A stretch of 64,000 nucleotides of DNA from Chitinophaga caeni (GTDB taxonomy: Bacteria > Bacteroidota > Bacteroidia > Chitinophagales > Chitinophagaceae): NCBI RefSeq assembly GCF_002557795.1, contig NZ_CP023777.1, positions 1,566,001-1,630,000 on the forward strand, written 5' to 3'. A program made the translations under genes and the position numbers. The notes under the pieces were generated by a model. That model was given only the letters and a program-made list of their open reading frames with translations. It did not search any database and had not been told where the DNA came from. This document shows, piece by piece, positions 28,201-35,815 of the stretch. Each line of letters starts with the position of its first letter. The stretch's first letter is position 1.

Positions 28201-28661
28201 CCGAACATCATGGTTTGTAACATCACATTGGCTATTCCCTGGCGTATTTGTAAGCGTAAATGTTCATGATCCCCGTCAAAGTAAACGAGCAATTTGTTGC
28301 CGACGAATTTAGTAACCCCGCCGGTATTTTGCCATTCTATGCCCATGCCGATATTGGACTGCTGGTATTCACTGAAATTATTGTAAACGATGATTTCAAC
28401 TCTCTGTCTGAAAGTAAATTCCATAAATTCTTCCAGGCTGGGTAATTCTTTTTCGGCAACTTGGGCAACATATTTACCTAGCTCCAAACCATTTTGCGAG
28501 AAATAAGTATGAAAGTGTTTGGTGGTATAAAATCTCCATTTAAAATTCTTGTATTGAACGCGGTTTTGACCGAAAGTAACAGTATTCGTCTGGGCTTGCG
28601 ATATCAACGGGCTAATGAATATAATGCCGGAAAGAAATAACCTGGTAATAAATCGGTTCAT
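25233..28661 (-). CDS. Large exported protein: peptidase MA-like domain, beta-propeller and Omp85-like barrel
   Basis: Protein of 1142 residues. The signal peptide ends ISQAQ. A peptidase MA-like domain (about 25-280) contains NWFTDGYIAYAAEHW but lacks an HExxH site. TolB/PD40-like propeller repeats follow (about 300-560: YPLLAWNHKGSKLAVIYEK, GKSGIIYSSNRPSA), then a linker. The C-terminal region (about 760-1142) reads as an Omp85/surface-antigen barrel ending in FGMGVDF. Start ATG 28661 gives a clean signal peptide; the frame runs 27 codons further upstream without one. It is likely an outer-membrane protein with periplasmic modules. Function is unknown. Confidence 0.75.
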   Translation of the reverse strand: MNRFITRLFLSGIIFISPLISQAQTNTVTFGQNRVQYKNFKWRFYTTKHFHTYFSQNGLELGKYVAQVAEKELPSLEEFMEFTFRQRVEIIVYNNFSEYQQSNIGMGIEWQNTGGVTKFVGNKLLVYFDGDHEHLRLQIRQGIANVMLQTMMFGEDIGEFAGNAVLMDFPNWFTDGYIAYAAEHWNPKLDAELKEVITSQKYKSFNHLAFDKPLLAGQAFWYYVQIKYGKDAVPYLMYITRLNRSLKKGFETVLHQSTKSAMNDFMMHYLRRYQKDNRRRRQVTRGRAVVSKEITKKRDYMKFQPNPTNSYFAAIEYAPGYYRVQIQRGWLKPIVILKSGVRQMNAKMDPNYPLLAWNHKGSKLAVIYEKEGKTNLLVYDIITKIKIKQPLPQFDRVISFKYFFEHDNTLLLSAVKNGHTDIFTYSMSNFKVDQITDDVYDDLDPSFVAFPGKSGIIYSSNRPSATARSGDTVIPSSRYNVFLIDNWNKSSEKQVSQLTDMKYGDARNPTQYNTTHFTFTSDANGINNRYAGFFSTERAGVDSIFYVGNEILHNPDKEDLDSALMDYGTTEPDSIMVATITNDSAYTFPITNYRESIKETVSAGEKGLVSEVLKRGDYLRVYKLKTDTVALRKRNINARPTLFISELMHEDSVKAGLPTMYNNLVEPKKPEQPNFFQNEFEDEPVDTLSKNNLVVKGNPGDIPAANPLDLPIRKERSILKQAKMAPYRLRFATDYAAVQLDNTVLVTRYQPFTGQPSSPIRLTDPVNGLIRLGVTDIMEDYKFTGGFRVPSSLDGSEYYFSFINNKRRFDWNLLYYRKVDRGSVYAEGTTLDIPVKMITNLYQVGVTYPLDQVRSFRLQAGLRNDRMVFLASKGDIGLYAADLKGNSVVGKLEYVYDNTMNPAINIWKGLRYKIYGEWIAQVSGDINEAFNQAAAKGKFTYNMGFDGRYYKEIYRNFIWATRFSLDMSWGTRKLLYYLGGYDNWFSPKINASRQVNMNENYAFQTLAVNMRGYNQNARNGNNVMLLNTELRLPVFSTLLNKPLNSAFLRNFQVTSFIDIGTAWNKKLDFSRDANLIDIPNDPQNPTAVIRIRESFLGPFVGGYGFGARTSIAGYFLKVDAGWPMSGFFEGKPIWYFGMGVDF

Positions 28662-28719
28662 ACAGAAAGTATTGATAATATTGTGATCTAGTCTTAAAAA
28701 TAGTAAAATTCGTTCAACT

Positions 28720-29358
28720 ATGATTGAAATACAACATTTCACTTATAATCCGTTCCAAGAGAACACCTACTTACTCATCAATGATTTACAGGAATGTATC
28801 ATTATTGACCCCGGTTGTTATTTTGAAAATGAGCGAAATGAACTACTTCAATATATTGCGAACAGGAAATTAAAAGTCGTGAAGCTATGGAATACGCATT
28901 GCCATTTAGATCATATTTTTAGTAATAATTTGGTTTCCAATACTTACGATGTTTTGCCTGTCATCCATCCTTTAGAACAAGTGATTTTGGATCATTCCCA
29001 ACAAACGGCATTAATGTACGGTTTGCCTTTTCCCCCTTCCCCGCAACCCAATACTTTCTTCGAAGATGGGGAAACAATCACCTGGGGTAAGGATAAAATC
29101 CAGGTAATCCTGACGCCGGGCCATTCTCCCGGGAGCGTTTCCTTCTACTGTGCCGAACAAGCATTTTTAATTGCCGGCGACGTTCTTTTTTACGAAAGTG
29201 TTGGAAGAACCGATTTTCCCCACTGTAGCCATGCCGATTTAATGGATAGTATAAAGAACAAGTTGTTTTTGTTGCCAGACCAGGTTAAGGTATTTCCAGG
29301 ACACGGCCCGGCTACTACTATCGGTCATGAAAAGGTTCATAACCCATTTATTTCATAG
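28720..29358 (+). CDS. MBL-fold metallo-hydrolase (glyoxalase II-like)
   Basis: Metallo-beta-lactamase fold hydrolase of 212 residues. The metal motif THCHLDH (HxHxDH) appears near residues 59-65. Further ligands are in PGHSPGSVSFY, in AGDVLFYESVGRTDF with its bridging aspartate, and in the terminal FPGHGPATT. These features match hydroxyacylglutathione-hydrolase-like proteins, a common type in Bacteroidota. True glyoxalase II specificity cannot be confirmed. It is divergent from the large barrel protein, with 58 bp between starts, and is followed by a terminator. Confidence 0.9.
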   Translation: MIEIQHFTYNPFQENTYLLINDLQECIIIDPGCYFENERNELLQYIANRKLKVVKLWNTHCHLDHIFSNNLVSNTYDVLPVIHPLEQVILDHSQQTALMYGLPFPPSPQPNTFFEDGETITWGKDKIQVILTPGHSPGSVSFYCAEQAFLIAGDVLFYESVGRTDFPHCSHADLMDSIKNKLFLLPDQVKVFPGHGPATTIGHEKVHNPFIS

Positions 29359-29369
29359 TTTAAAACGAT

Positions 29370-29408
29370 AAAAGGGAAGCCTATGTTCAATTGGGAGCTT
29401 CCCTTTTT
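29370..29408. terminator. Rho-independent terminator after MBL gene
   Basis: Stem AAAAGGGAAGC / GCTTCCCTTTT followed by more T residues, located 11 bp after the stop and before a convergent gene. Confidence 0.85.
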
Positions 29409-29458
29409 AAATAACGGAGAATGAACTTAAAAATTATATGATTTCCAGTAATTTAATA

Positions 29459-30976
29459 TTAACTGCCGGCATTTCGGCGGAATATCCCGACTAAGCGCCT
29501 TCTTTCCTTGATCCATACCCAAATTACATAGATAAATACCCCTAACAAGGCGCAGCTTAATTTAACGAAATCCGACGGCACCCGGCGCACGCCCCACCAA
29601 TATATCGAGAAGATCACCAATCCTAAGAATATATACGAAAGAATAGCCTTTATATCGTAGGGAACATGATAATATTTTTGCCCCAGGAAATAAGTGGCGA
29701 CCATCATAACGAGGTAACATACCATGGTAGCCCAAGCGCTTCCCAGGAAACCTATTTTCGGTATCAGCCAAATATTCATGCCTACCGTGATAACCGCCCC
29801 TAGGATCGTTACAAATGACCCGATCAAGGTCTTGTTCGTAAGTTTATACCAGATGGTGAGATTGTAATATATGCCCAGGCAAACGTACCCGAATGCCAAT
29901 ATAGGTATCACGATTAAGCCTTCCAGGTACTCGGGATGATGCGCGCTATCTACCAGGTATCTTGTCCAAACCGTATCTGCAAATAGCACCACGACTAAAA
30001 ATATGGCCATACATACAATGGTAAAGAAATACATGACATTTGCGTAAACTTGTTGCGCACTTGATTTGTTGGACTCGTTAAAGAAAAAGGGTTCGGCTCC
30101 CATCCTGAATACCTGTATGAATATGTTGATGAGTGCCGCGATCTTGTAACAGGCGCTGTAAATCCCGATAATGGCTTTGTTTTTATCAACAGAATAAGGT
30201 AATAAATGATCCAGTAATGCTCGGTCTAATGTTTCATTGACCATGCCGGCCAAACCTACGATGACCAAGGGCAGGGAATAAATCATCATATCCTTCCACA
30301 AGCGCTTATTGAACTTGAAATTATAGGATCCAAACTCCTTGTACAACATCAACAAGGTAGCCGTACTAGCAACCAGGTTGGACAGGAAAGCGTAGCCTAC
30401 AGCGGAAATGGAAGGATTATAGAGAAATAGTAAGAAATGCCCCGGGTGATGCTTTTCTAACCATGGACAAAGTCCTACGAAAAATAAGGTGCTACAAACT
30501 TGTATCAGGATGTTGCAAAACTTTATCATGGAAAATTTCATGGCCTTCCCTTCCTGGCGTAAGCGGGCAAAAGGGATGGTGCAAATTGCATCGAAACCGA
30601 TGATAAAAGCAAACCAAACCACGTATTCAGGATGTTCGCTCATTCTCCATAAATCGGCCATGGGTTGGGAAAACAGGATCATCAAGGAGCTAAGTAGCAA
30701 GGTGCTGCCCAGTAGGGAACTTAATGCAGTAGGATACACATCTTTCCGGTATTCATCAGATTGAGAAAAACGGAAATAGGCCGTTTCCATACCGTAAGTG
30801 AAGATGACATTCAGGAAAGTTACGTAGGCATAAGCTACCGCGTAATCCCCGAATTGCGCCGTGGTATTAAAAAGGTAAGTCAGACCGAAGGTCAAAAATA
30901 CATTTAAAAACCGCCCTAAAATGGTTGGAACGCCGTAGATAAGTGTTTGCCCCGTTAATTTTTTTATACTACTCAA
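29459..30976 (-). CDS. Polysaccharide/lipid flippase, MOP superfamily (TTG start)
   Basis: Integral membrane protein of 505 residues with about 12-14 helices. It begins SSIKKLTGQTLIYGVPTILGRFLN, the usual opening of oligosaccharide flippases of the MATE/MOP superfamily. It should move lipid-linked glycans across the inner membrane. I place the start at TTG 30976 and not the TTG at 30994. The latter coincides with the last bases of a TATTTTTG -7 box, and family members begin at the SSIKK segment. No glycosyltransferase cluster surrounds it. Confidence 0.85.
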   Translation of the reverse strand: MSSIKKLTGQTLIYGVPTILGRFLNVFLTFGLTYLFNTTAQFGDYAVAYAYVTFLNVIFTYGMETAYFRFSQSDEYRKDVYPTALSSLLGSTLLLSSLMILFSQPMADLWRMSEHPEYVVWFAFIIGFDAICTIPFARLRQEGKAMKFSMIKFCNILIQVCSTLFFVGLCPWLEKHHPGHFLLFLYNPSISAVGYAFLSNLVASTATLLMLYKEFGSYNFKFNKRLWKDMMIYSLPLVIVGLAGMVNETLDRALLDHLLPYSVDKNKAIIGIYSACYKIAALINIFIQVFRMGAEPFFFNESNKSSAQQVYANVMYFFTIVCMAIFLVVVLFADTVWTRYLVDSAHHPEYLEGLIVIPILAFGYVCLGIYYNLTIWYKLTNKTLIGSFVTILGAVITVGMNIWLIPKIGFLGSAWATMVCYLVMMVATYFLGQKYYHVPYDIKAILSYIFLGLVIFSIYWWGVRRVPSDFVKLSCALLGVFIYVIWVWIKERRRLVGIFRRNAGS

Positions 30977-30991
30977 AGCCCGAAATTTGTT

Positions 30992-30999
30992 CAAAAATA
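30992..30999 (-). promoter_or_regulatory. -7 box for flippase gene
   Basis: TATTTTTG on the minus strand, ending 15 bp before the proposed TTG start, gives an almost leaderless transcript. Its position excludes the upstream TTG as initiator. Confidence 0.5.
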
Positions 31000-31023
31000 T
31001 AATTTACCTGGAATTGCTTCCTA

Positions 31024-31437
31024 TTATTCCCAATCGCCGGATTTACGCTGTTGTTTCTTGAATGACTGCTTGATCTTACTTTCCTTGCGTTTTTGAATTA
31101 CCGCTTTCGGAATTTTTGTTGCCAATCTTTTTTTCCTGGGTTTTAAGGCTGTGTTGACAAGGATATTCATCTTTCTAATTACGGATTCCTTGTTGCCGAG
31201 CTGGCTGCGTTCTTCCTGTGATTTTACTACCAATGCGCCTTCTGCATTGATTTTTGTTGCTAATTTCAGCAACAGGCTTTGTTTTTGGGCTTCGCTGATG
31301 AGTTTCGATGCTTCCACTATCCAGTGGCCGATCACCATGGTTTCCACCTTGTTCACATTCTGTCCGCCCTTGCCTCCGCTCCTGGCCGTGGTGAAAGTAA
31401 TTTCGGGCGATATATCGATTAATTGAAATGTTGTCAT
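31024..31437 (-). CDS. arfB: Alternative ribosome-rescue factor ArfB
   Basis: Peptidyl-tRNA hydrolase of 137 residues that frees ribosomes stalled without a stop codon. The catalytic GGQ lies in ARSGGKGGQNVNKVET, and the tail is strongly basic (RKKRLATKIPKAV, KRKESKIKQSFKKQQRK), as needed to enter the empty mRNA channel. ATG 31437 (MTTFQLIDIS) is preferred over a frame 11 codons longer, whose start would overlap a TATTTTTG box. It is divergent from dtd, another translation quality-control gene. Confidence 0.93.
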   Translation of the reverse strand: MTTFQLIDISPEITFTTARSGGKGGQNVNKVETMVIGHWIVEASKLISEAQKQSLLLKLATKINAEGALVVKSQEERSQLGNKESVIRKMNILVNTALKPRKKRLATKIPKAVIQKRKESKIKQSFKKQQRKSGDWE

Positions 31438-31467
31438 ACTTTGTAGCTTTGCAGCTTTATTTGTATA

Positions 31468-31475
31468 CAAAAATA
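31468..31475 (-). promoter_or_regulatory. -7 box for arfB
   Basis: TATTTTTG on the minus strand about 30 bp upstream of the arfB ATG. It matches TAnnTTTG and supports the shorter start. Confidence 0.45.
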
Positions 31476-31506
31476 CAGGCTTATCCTGGTTCTTAAAATT
31501 TTATAT

Positions 31507-31959
31507 ATGAGAGCGGTAATTCAACGGGTCAGCGAAGCGAGTGTAACGATTGAAGGGCTAAAAAAAAGCGGGATTCAACAAGGTTTAATGATTTTGGTCG
31601 GCATAGAAGATAATGATTCTGATGAAGATATTTCTTGGCTGAGTTCCAAGATCGTTCAAATGCGGATTTTCGACGATGAAAACGGCGTAATGAACCATTC
31701 CGTGAAAGATGTAAACGGCGATATCTTGCTCGTTAGTCAATTTACCTTGCACGCATCTACGAAAAAAGGCAACCGTCCCTCTTATTTAAAAGCCAGTAAG
31801 CCCCCGGTTGCAATCCCGCTGTACGAAAAAATGATTCAACAACTATCCGCTGACTTGGGAAAGGAAATTTTCACCGGCTCCTTCGGCGCCGATATGAAAG
31901 TAGCGCTGGTCAACGATGGTCCAGTAACGATTATAATCGATACCAAAAGCAGGGAATAA
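31507..31959 (+). CDS. dtd: D-aminoacyl-tRNA deacylase
   Basis: DTD of 150 residues, which removes D-amino acids (and glycine from tRNA-Ala) from mischarged tRNAs. The signature SQFTLHA and the cross-subunit Gly-cisPro motif in NDGPVTI are both present, as is the FTGSFGADMKV segment. Length is normal for the dimeric enzyme. It begins with ATG 31507, divergent from arfB with about 70 bp between starts. The MazG-like gene follows after 63 bp. Confidence 0.96.
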   Translation: MRAVIQRVSEASVTIEGLKKSGIQQGLMILVGIEDNDSDEDISWLSSKIVQMRIFDDENGVMNHSVKDVNGDILLVSQFTLHASTKKGNRPSYLKASKPPVAIPLYEKMIQQLSADLGKEIFTGSFGADMKVALVNDGPVTIIIDTKSRE

Positions 31960-31962
31960 ATA

Positions 31963-31970
31963 TATCTTCG
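31963..31970 (+). promoter_or_regulatory. Possible -7 box (TTCG variant) before MazG-like gene
   Basis: TATCTTCG directly after the dtd stop, 52 bp before the next ATG. It differs from TAnnTTTG at one base, as two other candidate promoters in this window do. Confidence 0.3.
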
Positions 31971-32022
31971 CGGGTAAAGACAAGGCATGCCTTGTTTCAA
32001 CATATGCCTCAACCGATAAACC

Positions 32023-32349
32023 ATGACTATAAAAGAAGCCCAAGAAAAAGTTGATCAATGGATCAACACCACGGGAGTTCGCTATTTCAGCGAACTCACC
32101 AATATGGCTATTCTCACCGAAGAAGTAGGTGAGGTAGCCCGTATCATCAGCCGTCAATATGGCGACCAATCGTTCAAGGCAAGCGACCGTGATAAGGATT
32201 TATCAGATGAACTCGCAGATGTACTTTGGGTGGTTTTATGTTTGGCCAATCAAACGGGCATCGATTTAGAAACGGCATTAGAAAAGAATTTCGAGAAAAA
32301 ATCAACCCGCGATGCCAACCGCCACAAGGAAAATGAAAAGTTGAAGTAA
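32023..32349 (+). CDS. MazG-like nucleotide pyrophosphohydrolase
   Basis: All-alpha NTP pyrophosphohydrolase of 108 residues. The metal-binding pattern is split between EEVGEVARI and LSDELADVLW, giving the ExxE...ExxD layout of MazG/dUTPase-type enzymes. It probably hydrolyses a damaged or excess nucleoside triphosphate to the monophosphate (house-cleaning). It is a single-domain form, not the two-domain MazG. It sits between dtd and a YihY-family gene on the same strand. Confidence 0.9.
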   Translation: MTIKEAQEKVDQWINTTGVRYFSELTNMAILTEEVGEVARIISRQYGDQSFKASDRDKDLSDELADVLWVVLCLANQTGIDLETALEKNFEKKSTRDANRHKENEKLK

Positions 32350-32383
32350 ACGCTTTTGGCTTAGCAATTGTTATACTCCCTAT

Positions 32384-33343
32384 ATGAGATTTAAGATCAG
32401 GCTGTTTCGTTTTCTCAAGAGATTTTGGCAATCATTAAAATTGTCCTTCAGCAGCTTCATGGAGGACCGGGTGCTGAAATTGAGCGCTGCATTGGCGTAT
32501 TATACTATTTTTTCGATTGCGCCCATGTTGATTATCATCATTTATCTATGTGATATCTTCCTGGGAAAAGAAGCGATTGAAGGCAGCATTTTTAGCCAAA
32601 TCCGTTCGCTGGTAGGAGATTCTGCCGCGATGCAGATCCAGGAAATTATCAAAAATTCAAGTGTTTCCGGCGACTTTAACTGGGCCGGGATCATTGGTCT
32701 CGTAGCATTAATTATCGGTGCCACCGGGGTTTTCGTTGAAATACAGGATTCGATAAATTTCATTTGGCGCTTGAAGGCGAAGCCCAGCAAGGGGAAGGGA
32801 TTACTGAAAATGTTAATCAACCGTGCCCAATCGTTTTCATTGATCGTAAGCCTGGGCTTTATTCTCTTGGTGTCTTTGGCTTTAAACGGTATCATGGAGG
32901 TATTAAACGAGCAATTACTGTCATTTTTCCCCGAAGCTGCCGTTACTTTCACTTACCTGGCCAACCAGGGCATTACTTTATTGATTATCACCTTGTTATT
33001 TGGAATCATATTTAAAGTGTTGCCCGATGCCAAGATCCGGTGGAAAGATGTGGCCGTCGGCTCCATTACAACGGCATTGTTATTCATGTTAGGAAAATTT
33101 GCTATAGGTTATTATCTTGGTTCCAGTAAAATCGGTTCAACTTACGGTGCCGCAGGATCTATCGTATTAATATTGTCCTGGGTATATTTTTCCGCGGCAA
33201 TATTGTATTTTGGGGCGGTATTTACCCGGATTTACGTCGAGATTTGCGGGAAGCATATTAAGCCGAATGACTATGCAGTGTATGTGAAGCGTATAGAAGA
33301 AGAGAAAACGCATCCCGGCGATCCCGAACCGATAGATTCATAG
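32384..33343 (+). CDS. YihY/BrkB family inner-membrane protein
   Basis: Membrane protein of 319 residues with about six helices. The family landmarks are LSAALAYYTIFSIAPMLIIII, GIIGLVALIIGATGVFVEIQDSINFIW, DAKIRWKDVAVGSITTALLF and GSTYGAAGSIVLILSWVYFSAAILYFGAVF. Earlier annotation as ribonuclease BN is wrong for this family. The role is unknown, possibly membrane transport. It starts 34 bp after the MazG-like gene. Confidence 0.92.
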   Translation: MRFKIRLFRFLKRFWQSLKLSFSSFMEDRVLKLSAALAYYTIFSIAPMLIIIIYLCDIFLGKEAIEGSIFSQIRSLVGDSAAMQIQEIIKNSSVSGDFNWAGIIGLVALIIGATGVFVEIQDSINFIWRLKAKPSKGKGLLKMLINRAQSFSLIVSLGFILLVSLALNGIMEVLNEQLLSFFPEAAVTFTYLANQGITLLIITLLFGIIFKVLPDAKIRWKDVAVGSITTALLFMLGKFAIGYYLGSSKIGSTYGAAGSIVLILSWVYFSAAILYFGAVFTRIYVEICGKHIKPNDYAVYVKRIEEEKTHPGDPEPIDS

Positions 33344-33362
33344 GGGAAAAATTTTCCAATTC

Positions 33363-33390
33363 TTGATTTCAAAATTCAAATTTATCTTTG
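33363..33390 (+). promoter_or_regulatory. Promoter of glyQS, nearly leaderless
   Basis: TTG at 33363-33365 and TATCTTTG at 33383-33390, 17 bp apart. The ATG follows only 7 bp after the -7 box, so the transcript should have little or no 5' leader. Confidence 0.55.
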
Positions 33391-33397
33391 CGCCACT

Positions 33398-34828
33398 ATG
33401 GCTACAGATCAGAATAAGTTCCAAGCGATTATTTCGCATTGTAAAGAATACGGTTTCATATTTCAGTCCAGCGAGATTTATGATGGCTTGAGCGCCGTGT
33501 ATGACTATGGTCAATATGGCGCCGAGTTGAAGAAAAATATTAAAGACTATTGGTGGAAAAGCATGACCCAAATGCATGATAACATCGTTGGGATCGATGC
33601 AGCCATCTTCATGCACCCTTCTACCTGGAAAGCTTCTGGCCACGTAGATAGCTTCAGTGACCCGATGATCGATAACAAGGATAGTAAAAAACGCTACCGT
33701 GTGGATCACCTGATAGAAGGATTTGCAGCTACCATGAACCCGGAAGAAGGCGCTTCGCTCATCAAGGAGATGGAGCAGCTCGAAGCGGCGGGAGATTATA
33801 AGGGTTTGAAGGACTTGATTGATCGCCACAAGATTAAATGTAGCGTAAGCGGTACCGCGAACTGGACGGATATTCGCCAGTTTAACCTGATGTTCTCCAC
33901 GCAATTGGGTAGTGTTGCAGAAGAAGCCAGCGAGATTTACCTGCGCCCCGAAACGGCACAAGGTATTTTCGTGAATTTCCTGAACGTGCAGAAAACGGGT
34001 AGGATGAAGATTCCATTCGGTATTGCACAAATCGGTAAGGCATTCCGTAACGAGATCGTAGCCCGCCAGTTCATCTTCCGCATGAGGGAATTCGAACAGA
34101 TGGAGATGCAATTCTTCGTTCGCCCCGGCACCGAGATGGAATGGTATAATTATTGGAAAGAAGAACGCCTGAAATGGCATAAAAGCTTGGGAATTAACCC
34201 GGAAAGATTGAGGTTTCATAACCATACGAAGCTGGCGCATTATGCCAACGCTGCATTGGATATTGAATATGATTTCCCGATCGGGTTTAAAGAACTGGAA
34301 GGCATTCACTCCAGGACCGATTTTGACCTGAAAAACCACCAGGAGCTTTCCGGCAAGAAAATGCAATATTTTGATCCGGAAATCAATAAGAATTATATCC
34401 CTTATGTAGTTGAAACTTCCGTTGGGCTGGATCGTACGGTGATGATGATTTTAAGTGAAGCTTACGAAGAACAGGACTTGAGTACCGAAGAAAAACAAGA
34501 TAGCCGCGTGGTGCTGAAATTCCCGGCGAAAATTGCGCCGATTAAATTAGCCGTGTTCCCGTTAACGAAGAAAGACGGCTTGCCGGAAATCGCTAAAACG
34601 ATCATGGATCAAGGTCGCCCCCATTTCCGTTGTTTCTACGAGGAAAAAGATGCGATCGGTAAACGCTACCGCAGGCAAGATGCGATCGGTACGCCTTTCT
34701 GCGTAACCGTGGATCATCAAACCAAGGAAGATAATACTGTAACGATCCGTTACCGTGATACGATGGAGCAGGAACGCATCGGCATCGATCAACTAATCGA
34801 GTTGGTCAATAGGAAGATCGCCGAATAA
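33398..34828 (+). CDS. glyQS: Glycine--tRNA ligase, homodimeric type
   Basis: Class II synthetase of 476 residues of the alpha2 (eukaryote/archaea-like) type. N-terminal FQAIISHCKEYGFIFQSSEIY opens the catalytic domain. Motif 2 is AFRNEIVARQFIFRMREFEQME, motif 3 lies around VGLDRTVMMIL, and a C-terminal anticodon domain starts at FPAKIAPIKLAVFPL. It attaches glycine to tRNA-Gly. It is monocistronic with its own promoter and terminator. Confidence 0.97.
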   Translation: MATDQNKFQAIISHCKEYGFIFQSSEIYDGLSAVYDYGQYGAELKKNIKDYWWKSMTQMHDNIVGIDAAIFMHPSTWKASGHVDSFSDPMIDNKDSKKRYRVDHLIEGFAATMNPEEGASLIKEMEQLEAAGDYKGLKDLIDRHKIKCSVSGTANWTDIRQFNLMFSTQLGSVAEEASEIYLRPETAQGIFVNFLNVQKTGRMKIPFGIAQIGKAFRNEIVARQFIFRMREFEQMEMQFFVRPGTEMEWYNYWKEERLKWHKSLGINPERLRFHNHTKLAHYANAALDIEYDFPIGFKELEGIHSRTDFDLKNHQELSGKKMQYFDPEINKNYIPYVVETSVGLDRTVMMILSEAYEEQDLSTEEKQDSRVVLKFPAKIAPIKLAVFPLTKKDGLPEIAKTIMDQGRPHFRCFYEEKDAIGKRYRRQDAIGTPFCVTVDHQTKEDNTVTIRYRDTMEQERIGIDQLIELVNRKIAE

Positions 34829-34860
34829 AAAAGGATTGTCGATATAGATATACTTAAAAG

Positions 34861-34896
34861 AAGGGTAAGCCCCGTACCGGGTGCTTGCCCTTTTCT
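34861..34896 (+). terminator. Rho-independent terminator after glyQS
   Basis: Stem AAGGGTAAGC / GCTTGCCCTT followed by TTCTTTT, 32 bp after the stop, before a convergent gene. Confidence 0.8.
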
Positions 34897-34921
34897 TTTG
34901 GATTGACACATCAGTATTTTT

Positions 34922-35644
34922 CTAACCGTAAAGTTCTAGGTGAATGTCTTTGCGATCGTAGCCCATCGCTTGTATGCGCTGCTTGGCTTCATCGATCATT
35001 TGTTTCCAGCCGCAAAGAAAGAAATGTGCCGGGCGCTTGTCGGCCAATAATGATTCATATACTTCATGAACATAACCCCTAGAACCTTGCCATCCATCAG
35101 TTTCCCTAGAAAGCGTAGGGTGGTAATGGAACTTGGGCATCCGTTCGGCCAAACTACGCATTTCGTCTGCGTACAAAAGATCTTTAATATATCGTGTTCC
35201 GAATATTAAGTGCATATCCGGATGCGGGAGTTGTTGTTCTTCCAGGTATTTAACCATGGAGCGGAAAGGGGCGATCCCGGTCCCGGTGCAGATAAAAAAG
35301 ATATCCCGGTCCATATGTTCGGGTAGGGTAAACACGCCCAGGGGCCCCCGCAAATTTAATTCGCTACCTTCTTTGATCTCGTTGAAAAGGTAAGTGCTGC
35401 CTAACCCGCCTTCGAGTAATACTATCACGAGCTCAATTTCATTGCTGCCATCGGGATGTGATGCAATGGAATAGCTCCTCCAACGTTTATTTTTCTTCTC
35501 GTGGATCGGTAAATCGAACGTGATAAATTGACCGGGTTTGAATGAAAAATCAGTCAATTCCGGGATTTGAATCCAAAATCTCCGGGTGTTGTGGGTTTCA
35601 TTGACAATTTTAGTGACAATGCCCTTGTACCAAATTTCATTCAT
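34922..35644 (-). CDS. FAD-binding ferredoxin--NAD(P) reductase-like oxidoreductase
   Basis: Reductase of 240 residues with the two FNR-type domains. The FAD-binding barrel carries RSYSIAS. The NAD(P)-binding domain has GTGIAPFRSM, LIFGTRYIKDLLY and a terminal CGWKQMIDEAKQ, and the protein ends ELYG. No iron-sulfur domain is attached, so the electron partner (ferredoxin, flavodoxin or a cytochrome) must be separate. It stands alone between glyQS and mfd. The exact nucleotide preference is not readable. Confidence 0.88.
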   Translation of the reverse strand: MNEIWYKGIVTKIVNETHNTRRFWIQIPELTDFSFKPGQFITFDLPIHEKKNKRWRSYSIASHPDGSNEIELVIVLLEGGLGSTYLFNEIKEGSELNLRGPLGVFTLPEHMDRDIFFICTGTGIAPFRSMVKYLEEQQLPHPDMHLIFGTRYIKDLLYADEMRSLAERMPKFHYHPTLSRETDGWQGSRGYVHEVYESLLADKRPAHFFLCGWKQMIDEAKQRIQAMGYDRKDIHLELYG

Positions 35645-35799
35645 ACGAGTGGACGGTTTTCAGCGTGATCAAGATCGCATTAGACATGTATCTTATATAT
35701 TTATCAATTTAGTGAAAATTTATAAGAATCCCTGCCATTCCCTGTACTATCTTTCACCAATTTTAACAGGCTTCTGCATCAAAAAAGTGAGAATGATCG

Positions 35800-35807
35800 T
35801 ATCTTTG
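35800..35807 (+). promoter_or_regulatory. -7 box of mfd, nearly leaderless
   Basis: TATCTTTG ends 8 bp before the mfd ATG. No clear TTG is found at the -33 position. The spacing implies a leader of only a few bases. Confidence 0.5.
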
Positions 35808-35815
35808 CAGCCTTC

